This document shows positions 31,701-42,690 of a DNA stretch of 64,000 nucleotides, one piece after another. The position numbers and the translations under genes are program-made. The notes beneath the pieces are model-generated. The model worked only from the letters and a program-made list of their open reading frames with translations. It had not been told where the DNA came from and made no database searches. Source of the stretch: Siphonodentalium dalli (lineage: Eukaryota > Mollusca > Scaphopoda > Gadilida > Siphonodentaliidae); contig CP136063.1 of the NCBI GenBank assembly GCA_032622095.1, positions 32,056,987 to 32,120,986 on the forward strand. The letters are read 5' to 3'. Positions within the stretch are counted from its first letter, which is position 1. Each line of letters starts with the position of its first letter.

Positions 31701-34491
31701 GAATGCGGCTTCCAGCCATGTGGTTATTTATAATGTATCTCCCATACTAGTGGTAAAATAATGACAATGAATGCGGCTTCGAGTCATGTGGTTATTTATA
31801 ATGAATCTCCCATACTAGTAGTAAAATAATGACAATGTATGCGGCTTCCAGACATGTGGTTATTTATAATGAATCTCCCATACTAGTAGTAAAATAATGA
31901 CAATGTATGTGGCTTCCAGTCATGTGGTTATTTATAATGAATCTCCCATACTAGTAGTAAAATAATGACAATGTATGCGGCTTCCAGCCATGTGGTTATT
32001 TATAATGAATCTCCCATACTAGCAGTAAAATAATGACAATGTATGTGGCTTCCAGCCATGTGGTTATTTATAATGAATCTCCCATACTAGTAGTAAAATA
32101 ATGACAATCTATGCGGCTTCCAGCCAAGTGGTTATTTATAATGAATCTCCCATACTAGCAGTAAAATAATGACAATGTATGTGGCTTCCAGCCATGTGGT
32201 TATTTATAATGAATCTCCCATACTAGTAGTAAAATAATGACAATGTATGCGGCTTCCAGCCAAGTGGTTATTTATAATGAATCTCCCATACTAGCAGTAA
32301 AATAATGACAATGTATGTGGCTTCCAGCCAAGTGGTTATTTATAATGAATCTCCCATACTAGCAGTAAAATAATGACAATGTATGTGGCTTCCAGCCATG
32401 TGGTTATTTATAATGAATCTCCCATACTAGCAGTAAAATAATGACAATGTATGCGGCTTCCAGCCAAGTGGTTATTTATAATGAATCTCCCATACTAGCA
32501 GTAAAATAATGACAATGTATGTGGCTTCCAGTCATGTGGTTATTTATAATGAATCTCCCATACTAGTAGTAAAATAATGACAATGTATGCGGCTTCCAGC
32601 CAAGTGGTTATTTATAATGAATCTCCCATACTAGCAGTAAAATAATGACAATGTATGTGGCTTCCAGCCATGTGGTTATTTATAATGAATCTCCCATACA
32701 AGTAGTAAAATAATGACAATCTATGCGGCTTCCAGCCAAGTGGTTATTTATAATGAATCTCCCATACTAGCAGTAAAATAATGACAATGTATGTGGCTTC
32801 CAGCCATGTGGTTATTTATAATGAATCTCCCATACTAGTAGTAAAATAATGACAATGTATGGGGCTTCCAGTCATGTGGTTATTTATTATGAATCTCCCT
32901 TACTAGTAGTAAAATAATGACAATGTAAGCGGCTTCCAGCCATGTGGTTATTTATAATGAATCTCCCATATTAGTAGTAAAATAATGACAATGTAAGCGG
33001 CTTCCAGCCATGTGGTTATTTATAATGAATCTCCCATACTAGTAGTAACATAATGACAATGTATGCGGTTTCCAGCCATGTGGTTAGTTATAATGAATCT
33101 CCCATACTAGTAGTAAAATAATGACAATGTATGCGGTTTCCAGCCATGTGGTTATTTATAATGAATCTCCCATACTAGTAGTAAAATAATGACAATGTAT
33201 GGGGCTTCCAGTCATGTGGTTATTTATAATGAATCTCCCATACTAGTTGTAAAATAATGACAATGTATGCGGCTTCCAGCCATGTGGTTATTTATAATGA
33301 ATCTCCTATACTAGTAGTAAAATAATGACAATGTATGTGGCTTCCAGCCATGTGGTTATTTATAATGAATCTCCCATACTAGTTGTAAAATAATGACAAT
33401 GTACGCGGCTTCCAGTCATGTGGTTATTTATAATGAATCTCCCATACTATTAGTAAAATAATGACAATGTATGCGGCTTCCAGCCATGTGGTTATTTATA
33501 ATGAATCTCCCATACTAGTATTAAAATAATGACAATGTATGGGGCTTCCAGTCATGTGGTTATTTATAATGAATCTCCCATACTAGTTGTAAAATAATGA
33601 CAATGTATGCGGCTTCCAGCCATGTGGTTATTTATAATGAATCTCCTATACTAGTAGTAAAATAATGACAATGTATGTGGCTTCCAGCCATGTGGTTATT
33701 TATAATGAATCTCCCATACTAGTTGTAAAATAATGACAATGTACGCGGCTTCCAGTCATGTGGTTATTTATAATGAATCTCCCATACTATTAGTAAAATA
33801 ATGACAATGTATGCGGCTTCCAGCCATGTTGTTATTTATAATGAAACTCTCATACAAGTAGTAAAATAATGACAATGTATGCGGCTTCCAGCCATGTGGT
33901 TATTTATAATGAATCTCCCATACTAGTAATAAAATAATGACAATGTATGCGGCTTCCAGCCATGTGGTTATCTATAATGAATCTCCCATACTAGTAGTAA
34001 AATAATGACAATGTATGCGGCTTCCAGTCATGTGGTTATTTATAATGAATCTCCCATAATAGTAGTTAATAATGACAATGTAAGCGGCTTCCAGCCATGT
34101 GGTCATTTATAATGAATCTCCCATACTAGTAGTAAAATAATGACAATGTATGCGGCTTCCAGCCAAGTGGTTATTTATAATGAATCTCCCATACTAGTTG
34201 TAAAATAATGACAATGTATGCGGCTTCCAGCCATGTGGTTATTTATAATGAATCTCCCATACTAGTAGTAAAATAATGACAATATATGCGGCTTCCAGCT
34301 ATGGTTATTTATAATGAATCTCCCATACTAGTAGTAAAATAATGACAATGTATGCGGATTCCAGTCATGTGGTTATTTATAATGAAACTCCCATACTAGT
34401 AGTAAAATAATGACAATGTATGCGGCTTCCAGCCATGTGGTTATTTATAATGTATCTCCCATACTAGTAGTAAAATAATGACAATGTAAGC
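22781..34491. repeat. Large segmental duplication within the satellite (6.05-6.18 kb period)
   Basis: Markers starting with ACAAGTAGTAAAATAATG at 22,781 reappear at 28,964 (offset 6,183). After loss of two monomers, AATATACGCGG (23,351 and 29,398 at the CGC), AGCTATGG (23,904 and 29,951), TTCGAGTCATG (24,171 and 30,218) and TTCCAACC (24,580 and 30,627) all have an offset of 6,047 bp. The second copy ends in rearranged monomers and then the assembly gap. The block itself contains a 17-monomer duplication: AGCTATGG at 23,904 and 25,058, offset 1,154. Confidence 0.8.
26181..28550. repeat. 1,428-bp (21-monomer) higher-order repeat
   Basis: Variant TAGTAAAGTAATG occurs at 26,181 and 27,609, AGTCGTGTGG at 26,416 and 27,844, and GACATGTGG at 26,621 and 28,049. 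All are exactly 1,428 bp (21 x 68) apart. The period matches the block near 1.9-4.7 kb but the diagnostic variants differ, so the two seem to have arisen independently. The right edge is approximate. Confidence 0.78.
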
Positions 34492-34591
34492 NNNNNNNNN
34501 NNNNNNNNNNNNNNNNNNNNNNNNNNNNNNNNNNNNNNNNNNNNNNNNNNNNNNNNNNNNNNNNNNNNNNNNNNNNNNNNNNNNNNNNNNN
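34492..34591. other. Assembly gap of 100 N
   Basis: Exactly 100 N separate the satellite from unique DNA. A round 100 is commonly used for a gap of unknown size, so the real satellite edge and any sequence next to it are missing. Confidence 0.99.
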
Positions 34592-35146
34592 TCCAGCAGT
34601 CAAACACCATCATACTGATCCAGCACAAGCGTACTCATATCCGGAAGGATCCTACGCTGAACCTAATACAGATACAGATACAGAATATAATTCAACATTG
34701 CCTTTATCCAGAAGAAAACCTATCCTAGCCTTGTTCTTTATCATCGTTTATAAACCAAGAAAACTCAATTTATTGAGTCCAAAAAGCCCATAATAATAAA
34801 TTTCGAGCCAAATCCAAACTCGAACAGGTTACTAGCTGGAGTTATCACCCGGAAAAATAATTAAATTATCAAAAAAGATCCATAATCCTTGTGAACATTG
34901 TTGTACCAACCCACAGATTTGAATTTGTATTTGGGCCAGTTTAGTCACAAAAAATTTTGTTTGCTTTCGTTGAAATTTATTTGATTTCTGCTCCGGAAAC
35001 AAAGTGGGGCAATGGATGGAGCTGATTTTAGTAGACCGCAGATATAATTTTTCAAAGTTCAAACAGGCAATTCTGTCACCGCCATGAAGAATATCCAGAT
35101 CATTGTATCTAATGTCTACCGAGAATCATAAAACTAATATAATTAC
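34592..35146. other. No gene recognised, right flank of gap
   Basis: AT-rich sequence with a short open frame on the minus strand (34,832-35,062) that shows no family motif I know. It could be intron or 3' part of the minus-strand gene that follows, but no splice site or homology supports that. Confidence 0.5.
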
Positions 35147-36181
35147 CAGACAGCAGGTCAAAATACTGTGTTGTAGAAAGCTTAACTCTCAGGGCTTGTT
35201 TACCATCTCCTATGTATGTGTTGGATAAAGCATGTGACAGTGAAATACCATTCACTACATGTTCAGCCTGGAAGTTGGCAATTCTATAAAAAAGAAAAAA
35301 TAGAATATTTATTAGATATAATTTAGTCAATGCATTTGAATAGATTATTTAGTGAGCAATGAATGAGTTGATACCGAACACTTTAGATACTATGTTTTAC
35401 ATTTTGGTCTCTTAACCCTTTACCCAACAGGAGGGCCCTGTGCCAATGCATTCTCTTATATATGCGAGTCGACCATAGGTCGCCTCGCATATATAAGAGA
35501 ATGCATTGGCTTAACACATTAAAAATTATAAAATTGTTAAAGAATGTAAGAAAAAATGTTAAAAAGTGTTAAAAAAGATTTTTTTTTAGGCCAATGCATT
35601 CTCTTATATATGCGAGGCGACCTATGGTCGACTCGCATATATAAGAGAATGCATTGGCACAGGGCATAACTATAACCATCACAATGTGGTCAATGAGCCG
35701 GTTCCAATGATATCCATATGTGTATGGTTTTATTGAGACAGACCGAAGATATTTTAGGCTGTTGAAGCTTTATTTGGCCGGTTTTGGCCGGTTTGTTGGG
35801 TAAAGGGTTAACCAATGTAGAACTTGTTTGAAATTTCCAGTAGGGTGAAAATGACACAACATGCGGATATGTAATTTTAGATAACTTGGGACAATTGTAA
35901 TGAAAAAAAAATTCCGAATTACTTAAGACTTTTTTCTTGTCTGTTAAAAGGAACATCAGCCATGAACTGACAAACTGAGTCAAAACATCAAACTAATGCA
36001 AATAAAACTTACCCCTTAGATCCACAAGCTCTTGTTATTTACACAACGTATCCTGCATTGACGACGCTGTTTGGTCGGCTGACCGTACATATAATCTTCA
36101 TCGTGAAGTTGGAAATCTTCTCAAAGACAGTACCTCTCTTGTACCCCCAAGTATTGGCCTCTACTTGAACTGGTTTCATGC
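35147..36181 (-). pseudogene. Two exons of an unrecognised minus-strand gene
   Basis: Exon 36,013-36,181 has a good acceptor (TTGCATTTTCAG) and a GTAAGT donor. Exon 35,147-35,283 has a TTTTTTATAG acceptor and a GTAATT donor. The first leaves two bases and the second starts with one base before its open frame, so phases agree across the intron. Translated pieces include TWGYKRGTVFEKISNF and NAGYVV in the first, and ANFQAEHVVNG and GDGKQALRVKLST in the second. An in-frame TAA follows GYVV, so the gene is broken, wrongly assembled, or spliced in another way. Further exons are probably lost in the gap or lie to the right. A MITE sits in the intron. I do not recognise the family; a gene carried by a large transposon is possible. 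Confidence 0.4.
35412..35811 (-). mobile_element. piggyBac-like MITE, family A copy 1
   Basis: The 392-bp element (35,416-35,807) is flanked by TTAA on both sides, the hallmark target duplication of piggyBac transposons. Its ends are inverted repeats starting CCCTTTACCCAACA and ending TGTTGGGTAAAGGG. Inside are two 69-bp near-perfect hairpins (35,442-35,510 and 35,590-35,658) in opposite orientation around an AT-rich spacer, plus a conserved arm of about 140 bp containing GACAGACCGAAGATATTTT. It is inverted relative to the copies at 48.3 and 63.1 kb. There is no transposase, so it is non-autonomous. It lies in an intron of the minus-strand gene. Confidence 0.88.
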
Positions 36182-36282
36182 CTGAAAATGCAAATATTTC
36201 ATAACCTAATATGTGATGTATGTGGTGAAAAGAACATATACCAATTCTGTTCACATAGTTGACAAATTCAACTTGTTAATCG

Positions 36283-36674
36283 TGAAATTTTGCATGTTGC
36301 AAAAATTTTCTAAGTCGAAAAAGGGCAATAACTCCACAAGAAAAAGTCGGACAGACATCATAATCGCAGGTGCACAGGTTCCCATGGTACTCAATAGATG
36401 TGCCAAGTTTTAACAGAATTGACAGAAAAATGTAGGAATAAAAGCTCGGACATAATAGTACATTTTGCAAAATTTTCCTAAGTCGAAAAATGGGGGATAA
36501 AGTCAGACAGACGTCATAATCGCAGGTTCTCAGGTTCTCATGGTGGTTGATGACTGTGCCAAGTTTCACGGAAATTTATCAAAAAACGACTGAGAAAAAC
36601 TCCGGACAAATTTGTGTACACGGACGGACGGACGAGCTGACTCCAGTATACCCCCCTAACACCTAACTTCGTTG

Positions 36675-36715
<41 letters not shown>

Positions 36716-36720
36716 ATAAA
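36283..36720 (+). repeat. Dimeric SINE-like repeat with a 39-G run near its 3' end
   Basis: Two related segments about 175 bp apart each contain a TTGCAAAATTTTC-like stretch, AAGTCGAAAAA, GTCGGACAGAC, TCATAATCGCAGGT and TGTGCCAAGTTT. The second runs on into ACGGACGGACGGACGAGCTG, ACTTCGTTGC, 39 consecutive Gs (36,676-36,714) and TATAA. I associate this arrangement with dispersed repeats of bivalve genomes, where the G run is usually short, but that is recall and not a search. No pol III A and B boxes were verified, so SINE-like is only a working label. Confidence 0.6.
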
Positions 36721-37254
36721 GAGCATTCTTTGCTGCTGAATGCCTGACATGGAACTAATAAAGAGCTTTTATATCATTTGTGTGTGATTAGCCAGAAACA
36801 CTGTGCAGTCTTCTGTAACACAATCAGGCTCTTGCTTAGGTAAAATATAGTCCTTATGATAGCATGTTGTTTACGCGATGGTCATGGTATATATGAAGGA
36901 AACGGTATGCGTTTTAATGTTTTTCTGTTTACGGTAATTGGAACAAATATGAATATTTTCGACAACTAAGGCCTCCCGTGCCTTTAATTCTATCGCGAAA
37001 TTTTGGATAAATGCCATATTTTTAATATTTTAATGATGACTGAGTTCCTGTCATTTTGACAAGTATAGCATATATCCAAATTGACAACAGTCACCGTCAA
37101 TCTGATATATGAATTAAAAGCAGTGACTCTTTTTCGTTAGTTTATCGCCGATAGATGCGTCCCGAATCATGTAGTAATTATATAATTTTTTAAATGAGCG
37201 TAGTGTTTGATGGTGTGCATGGTATGGTTGATTTCTTTGAAATTTTCGACGATG

Positions 37255-37557
37255 TTAGTTGAATGCTACATTCCCCATGTTGGCATATAGAGTCTGCATG
37301 GGTACTAACTTATTAATTTCAGGCATCCGAATAAGTCCATAATATGTATTTAAGGGAGAAGGGAGTATTTGTGATTTGCGACACTTACTGTGGAAATAGT
37401 TGATTGGGGCGCGCCGTGATGTGCTTGCGTTTAGTGATTTTTTAAAATCATTAATTGTATTACAATTGCGTGTGTTGTCAGGGTGAGAGTTCCACTCACA
37501 TATAGCAGATAGCAAAACTGAATTTATGTAATAGTTGCATGTGACATCGGATGGCAA
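37255..37557 (-). pseudogene. C-terminal fragment of a non-LTR retrotransposon polyprotein
   Basis: The minus-strand frame reads SVLLSAICEWNSHPDN, then NTINDFKKSLN, then CRKSQILPSPLNT. This matches the usual segment after the reverse-transcriptase domain of jockey/RTE-like elements, where a conserved xIRxWNxLP motif precedes SFKxxL and an RK(S/T)QILHxRLRT motif. Upstream polymerase motifs are not found next to it, so it is a 5'-truncated, decayed copy. No poly(A) tail or target duplication was identified. Confidence 0.55.
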
Positions 37558-40512
37558 CCTTATGTGCTCAAAACGAATCTTATGTCATATGTTTGATTTT
37601 TAAAAATAAATATTGTTTACACCAAAGTTATAACTGCGGTATTGTACGAAATTTGCAAGAATCTTAAGTTTGCAAAACGTTTGTACGTTTGGAGTGTTGC
37701 ACCAATCCCAGTCCCAAACGAGGTATGCACGAGTATGCGACGATGAGTCAGCTAAATCTTAACTGGGACTATCATGTTCTTCCATATTATCTACCGTGTA
37801 AATATACATGTACAATGTATAGAGGTATTCTCTATAATTTATGCAAAACGCGGTATGACATACACATGTATAATTTGGATTATGGCATGTAGGTTATCTA
37901 TGCATCCTGGATAACAATAGCAAAATGGAGCACACGCAAATATATATATGCACTGTTGTATAGTGATATAAATAAATATTATATACTGGTAAACAAAACT
38001 AACCTGTGATAATGTTACTGTTCCTTGTTATAATACAAATGATTTAAAATAACTTAGATGAGGTGCACCGCGAGCATATAATGTATATGATGAGGATGGA
38101 TATGATATGGAATAGCCACTTAACGTCACCCAATAAATATATACTGTCACTGGCAATTGTTTTCATTTGCTCTTTCAAAACATTCCATTCGTGAATACTG
38201 AACTAAAGTTCACAAAATGAAACCACGTTAAGTGTTTTCATTGTCAATGTGACTAATTTTCAGCCTGAGCATCACGTAATTCATTGAAGACAATAGCCTG
38301 GCGGAATATTCAATGGAACTGTGTGTCCATAATTGAGACAACAAGCTTTGCATTGTATTCGCCAGAAGCCCGACAAATGTTCAACTTTAGGCTTATATTA
38401 TCACAACCCGAAAGGGTTGTTTTACAGTATTGCGTAAATGACGCAAGTATAGTTGTGACGTCAGTAATTTCTATACCCCATCAACATGAAAAAATTGTTT
38501 TTACATCCGGGCGATTCAGACCTATGGGGCCTATGGTGGGCCCCATGTTGGAATAGAATTGACAAATTAATAAAAACGAATTTATTTTTATTCTTCGATC
38601 AGCCTCCCCATAGCAACACTATTAAATTTGAAACACAAAATCAACCTTATTCAAAATTAAATGCTTAATGTGGATTTAGCTGACACGGGCGCATAGCATT
38701 CGGCAAACCTCGACAGATTCCGTACCGTTAAAGTTTGAAAATTACGTCCCCTGGCAAGCCATAGCAACGTTAATTGGAAATGATGACGTATTTTCTTTAC
38801 AAGATGGTGGCGCTCTTTTATTTGCGAAATTTGAAACTGAATTGCTTGTTATCGCTCGTATTTTAAATGTATACAACGGTATCACCGCACGTAGGCGTTA
38901 AGAACAAACGAGAAAACACAAGCGAAGATAGCACAACGAGCCCATTACTGGAATGACTTTGATGTCAAAGCAGTCAAGAGAAGAAGAATAACAACAACAA
39001 CTTGTTTTGAACTTGGAAGTTTAAAACTGAAAATCAGTCAGTCGGAAAAAGAAACTCAATGACGAATCTGTGACTGAAAAAAAATATGAAAATGAAGGTC
39101 ACTGGAGTGAAATGTGGACTGGTCTGTGCAGACTGATCACCACCGCGATTTGACTTGTTCTGTTATTTAGTGATTACAGATTAGTAAATTTAGTTATCAG
39201 CTCAGCCTCACCCACTCACTGTGAATGTGACTCAGGTCAAAATTCAAATCTAGCCATCTACAGAGCAGTCAACACACAGATGTAACAAACATGTAAAACC
39301 CAGTGAATTGGTGACTAACAAAGTGAGTCGTTTATCTTCTTGTTGAGCGAAGGAAAAGAAGAATATCTCCCAATCCCAACTGGTCTCGGCACACTGCAGA
39401 GTTCATGCGCAGTGACTGGTGAGAGGATATGCTTCTGGGCCAACTTTCCATCTGTGTGTATGAATTCTGTTTCCTGTGATGGACACATCAAGTTAAATAT
39501 AATAATTATAATGCACGGTGATAAGTTTTAGCATTCTCACATATTAAATAATTCATGAGTTTAACACTGTGTTCTCGATTTAGACCTTAAGCATTAAGCG
39601 GGAGCTTGACCAGCATGGCTAGCATATATATTAACTAGTGGCTATTTGTGGAAAAAATATTAAATATATCCCTGCGTACTTGCTATTGTCGACTTGACAC
39701 ATTGAGATTGGAATAATATGTATGCTAAACATAATAATTCCAGGCAACTTACTAGTAGTTGAACTGTCACGACCTTCTAGTTATACATGACTAATGAGGC
39801 AATCATATAAATGTTTAATCTAGTAGCATTTTCTCAGACCATGCCATGAACATCTATGTATCTATGCCTGTCAAGAATAATGCCATTCCTCCCGGGCAAT
39901 TATTAAAATGTTTGTATACTATCAGATGCCTATTAACCAATAGTGGCAGCATGTGTCGCATGATTAGTAATTTTAGATAAAATTCGCAACGATGATTAAG
40001 TTTTTTGACAAAGAGACATGTATAGAATTAAATTTAAATAGAATTAAATTTCCATCAATATTGTTAATTTCAGTCTAGGTCTCCGCTATTACTATTATTG
40101 ACCATCACAATGCTTAGACATCTGAGAGTACGATAAAAGCTCATAAAAGTCACGAACAAGCATGCAATCTCGAGCTGGGACCACCCTTAATACTTGTTTC
40201 TTATCATCTACTTCACAGAAGGGGTCACCCCTAAGTAGTAACCATATAGGAAATGCACACAACATACCACTATTGCACAATGACATCAGTTTGTTTGATC
40301 TAAATTATTTATCTACTCCAGCCCCAAAACAATAGTCATTTGGCAAATTATCTCATTCCTTTTTGAAGTGCCTATCATCTACTGAAGTTGGATCCTACCA
40401 TAGGCCATAAATTATGTCTCATTGAGTCATTGTGCCCCATCTACGTAACCCTTTATTCATAAAAATGTATTCAGTATTATATGTGAATTTATCCAACAAA
40501 GATATTTTTCGC
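37558..40512. other. About 3 kb without a recognised gene
   Basis: AT-rich DNA with only short open frames that show no family motif. Small notable sites are TGACGTCA (a CRE-type palindrome) at about 38,456, a hairpin-like AACCCGAAAGGGTT at about 38,408, and ACAAGATGGTGGCGCTC at about 38,799, which resembles a YY1 promoter element. A first exon for a plus-strand gene could start here, but no splice site ties it to the gene at 47.5 kb. Confidence 0.4.
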
Positions 40513-40964
40513 TTAAAGGTCCTCAATGATTCAATCCGAATCAATAGTCCCCATATCATCAGATTCCAACAACAAGAAGATTTTTTGAAATGCCGTTTCA
40601 GTTGACAGAATCGATAAATTGCTCCAAAAAAAACTGCAGTCAATTATAGCATAAAATTGACAAAAACTTGTAATTTATTAACTTTGTGCTCAAGGAATAT
40701 TGCTCATTTGTCAAACATCTGACAAACACAAAAAAACAGTTGATTTTAGAATTATCTATCTTCATCTGCAATTTGGTCAGAAAAAGTATTCTCGTCTGCT
40801 GTTTGCTGGGCCACTTAAAATTATAATGATAGATTTTAAAAATCGGTATCTGATCACTCTGAGCTTTGATGTTGTGGGTTCCTCGACTTGAATCAAATAT
40901 TTTTCACCTCAGAAGTCAAGGAAATAATAATCTGCGAGGGTTAATTCGGATTGAGTACCTTTAA
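40513..40964. mobile_element. Fold-back element with AGGTACTCAATCCGA-type ends, copy 1
   Basis: The left end reads TTAAAGGTCCTCAATGATTC and the right end TTCGGATTGAGTACCTTTAA, an imperfect inverted terminal repeat bounded by TTAA. The right half contains GAGCTTTGATG, GGTTCCTCGACTTGAATC and ATATTTTTCACC, shared with copies ending at 41,857 and 54,715. The left half is poorly matched to the right half here, so the fold-back has decayed. There is no transposase. Confidence 0.6.
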
Positions 40965-41599
40965 AATTGCAAAAATTAAATTAAAATAATTTTGCCTTGA
41001 AAATTGGTCGCTTGACCAGATTCAACCTTCACCTGATGATTGCATTTTGAAGAAATATAGTAAAATGTGCTATATGGTTAATATCGCTTGACTGGCGCCA
41101 TGAATATTGCTCTGGAAATTAGAGAAATGTTAGAGGCAATACTAGTATCTCACTCTGACCCATGTCTAACTGTGGCCCACATTCCTCTATATCTGGTGCT
41201 GCGACATATTCTCGTGCAAATAGGTTTATTTGTACCTAAATATTCACATATGTTCATATTTTTTTTATTCATTTAAATTTGTTTAAATCAAAATTTAGAA
41301 AAACTAACGCCATTATACACTCTGCCAGGGAACCATGAGTCACCACACCAAATTTCGTTGAAATCTGGGCACCAAAATTAACAAAGACGCGTTGGTCTCA
41401 ACTTTACTCCAGTCTTATATGTGTATATATAAACAGTCCCATGAGACATGTATTCATTTATTGATGGACGTGTCATGGGCTCTTCATACAGGATCGCGTT
41501 CATTATTTCGAAGGTTCCATATTCCAAAGGTTCTTAGTCAGACATCGAAGGTTCGCTATTCTGAAGGTTTGCTATTCTGGGCGTATTTAACCAGAAAAG

Positions 41600-41857
41600 G
41601 TGGACAACTCTAATACCAAGTAGTTATTATTACGATTTTACAGTTATCCATCTTTATCTGGAAGACCGCCCGTTTGACCTCGTCCTTATGGCACGATCAG
41701 GCCCAGAAACAATAAAACTATCAAACTGCAAAGATCGATATCTAATTACTCTGAACTTTGATGGGTGGGTTCCTCGACACTAATCAAATATTTTTTTCCC
41801 CACCGAAACCAAAGAAAGAGTTATTTAGCAGCGTCTTATCGGATTGAGTACCTTTAA
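41600..41857. mobile_element. Fold-back element, right half only
   Basis: The segment carries the same right arm as the other two copies: GATCGATATCTAATTACTC, GGGTTCCTCGAC, AATCAAATATTTTT and a terminal TATCGGATTGAGTACC TTTAA. No matching left end lies within 500 bp upstream. Around it, at 41.5 and 42.0 kb, are repeats built on GGTTCGCTATTC-like units in opposite orientations, which suggests a rearranged or nested insertion. Confidence 0.5.
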
Positions 41858-42599
41858 GTTATTTCCTTCATTAAAAGAGTCTTATGATAAAGAACCCTCT
41901 CAAAACTTTAGAATATAAAATGAAACTTCAAAATAACAAGTTATAAAATCCTTCTGAATATCGAGGAATATAGAGAACCTTGGGAATGGCGAAACTTCGG
42001 TATAATGAACCTTGGGAATAGCAAACCTTTGGACACAGAGTGACATCTCGCCGTCCTACGGTCCATACGTACTGGCGTGATCGTATATATCCCAAGTTGG
42101 CCAGAAATACAGGTACTCCTATGAAACATACATTTATCATTTTATAGATGGACGTACGTGTTTTGGGTTGTCCATACGTATTGACGTAATCATATTATAT
42201 ATATATATATGGTGTACATATATACTTGGCCTCTTGATCTCAAAAATTGTTCCGATTATATATATTATTATGTCTTACTGTAAAATATTTGTCAAATGTT
42301 TAAACATGTTATTTTTTTATTGGAATAAAATATGTTTACATCAAAGACATGGTAATTTAATAGCGTCTGGTTGGATTATTTACCTTTAAACAATATATGT
42401 GAGGGTCGTGAGAGAATTAGAAGATGCATAGTTTGGGTTTTATTTCTAAAACAAAAAGTAAGAGGGAAAGTATGTTTATATGAGGTATAAAAAGAACGTG
42501 CTAATTAATAATTATGAATTGGTTGATAAGAGAATCTTTGATGGGCAAAGAGAATCCCGGACATTTCCCCACCCGCCCTTGAAATGACAATGCGGACAT
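41858..42599. other. Repeat-like AT-rich DNA, no gene
   Basis: Contains the reverse-strand version of the TATTCCGAAGGTT-like repeats seen at 41,505-41,580 and a TATATATATATATA tract near 42,195. No reading frame shows a recognisable motif. Confidence 0.5.
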
Positions 42600-42690
42600 T
42601 TATTTACCCACCAGGGAGTTTGGGATGATACCCGGGAAGATTTCAAAGGGGCGTCGGCCCTCTCCTCCAACCCACTTTTGAATACTGTAA
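42600..42690 (-). repeat. Retroelement 3' hairpin module, degenerate copy
   Basis: Read on the minus strand the segment holds GGAGAGGGCCGACGCCCCTT followed by TTCCCGGG, alignable to the hairpin and CGACCATCCCGGGG downstream block at 46,418-46,450. The stem is weaker here, with a bulge. It appears to be an isolated 3' end of the same repeat family. Confidence 0.5.

Larger units (their letters stand above)
1..34491. repeat. 68-bp satellite DNA array (about 507 monomers)
   Basis: The whole interval is a head-to-tail array of a 68-bp monomer; for example CCAGCCATGTGG recurs at exact 68-base steps around 3,060-3,190. Each monomer holds, in order, AATAATGACAATG, a TATGCGGCTTCCAGCC block, ATGTGGTTATTTATAATG and AATCTCCCATACTAGTAG. 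Common variants are TATGTGG or TAAGCGG for TATGCGG, AGTCATG for AGCCATG, CCAAGTGG for CCATGTGG, CCCTTACTAG or CCCATACTATTAG at the end, and a 66-bp form reading CCATGGTT. Since 68 is not a multiple of 3 and stops are frequent, no long frame exists. ACTAGT (SpeI) is present in most monomers, so a digest should give a 68-bp ladder. The array starts before base 1 and ends in an assembly gap, so its true length is unknown. A centromeric or pericentromeric role is possible but nothing in the sequence shows it. Confidence 0.98.

Noticed and set aside
1-34491. CRISPR-like array of direct repeats
   Set aside because: There are no unique spacers. The whole period is repeated with point variants, as in a satellite, and no cas genes are present.
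1-34491. Telomere repeat or CENP-B box within the satellite
   Set aside because: No TTAGGG-type runs and no match to the CENP-B box were seen in the monomer.
36538-36750. Polyproline reading frame on the minus strand
   Set aside because: It exists only because the 39-G run is read as CCC codons on the other strand.
39340-39531. 63-residue frame as an upstream exon of the 47.5-kb gene
   Set aside because: A GTGAGAG donor-like site exists at about 39,419, but there is no acceptor, no recognisable motif and no evidence that it joins exon A.
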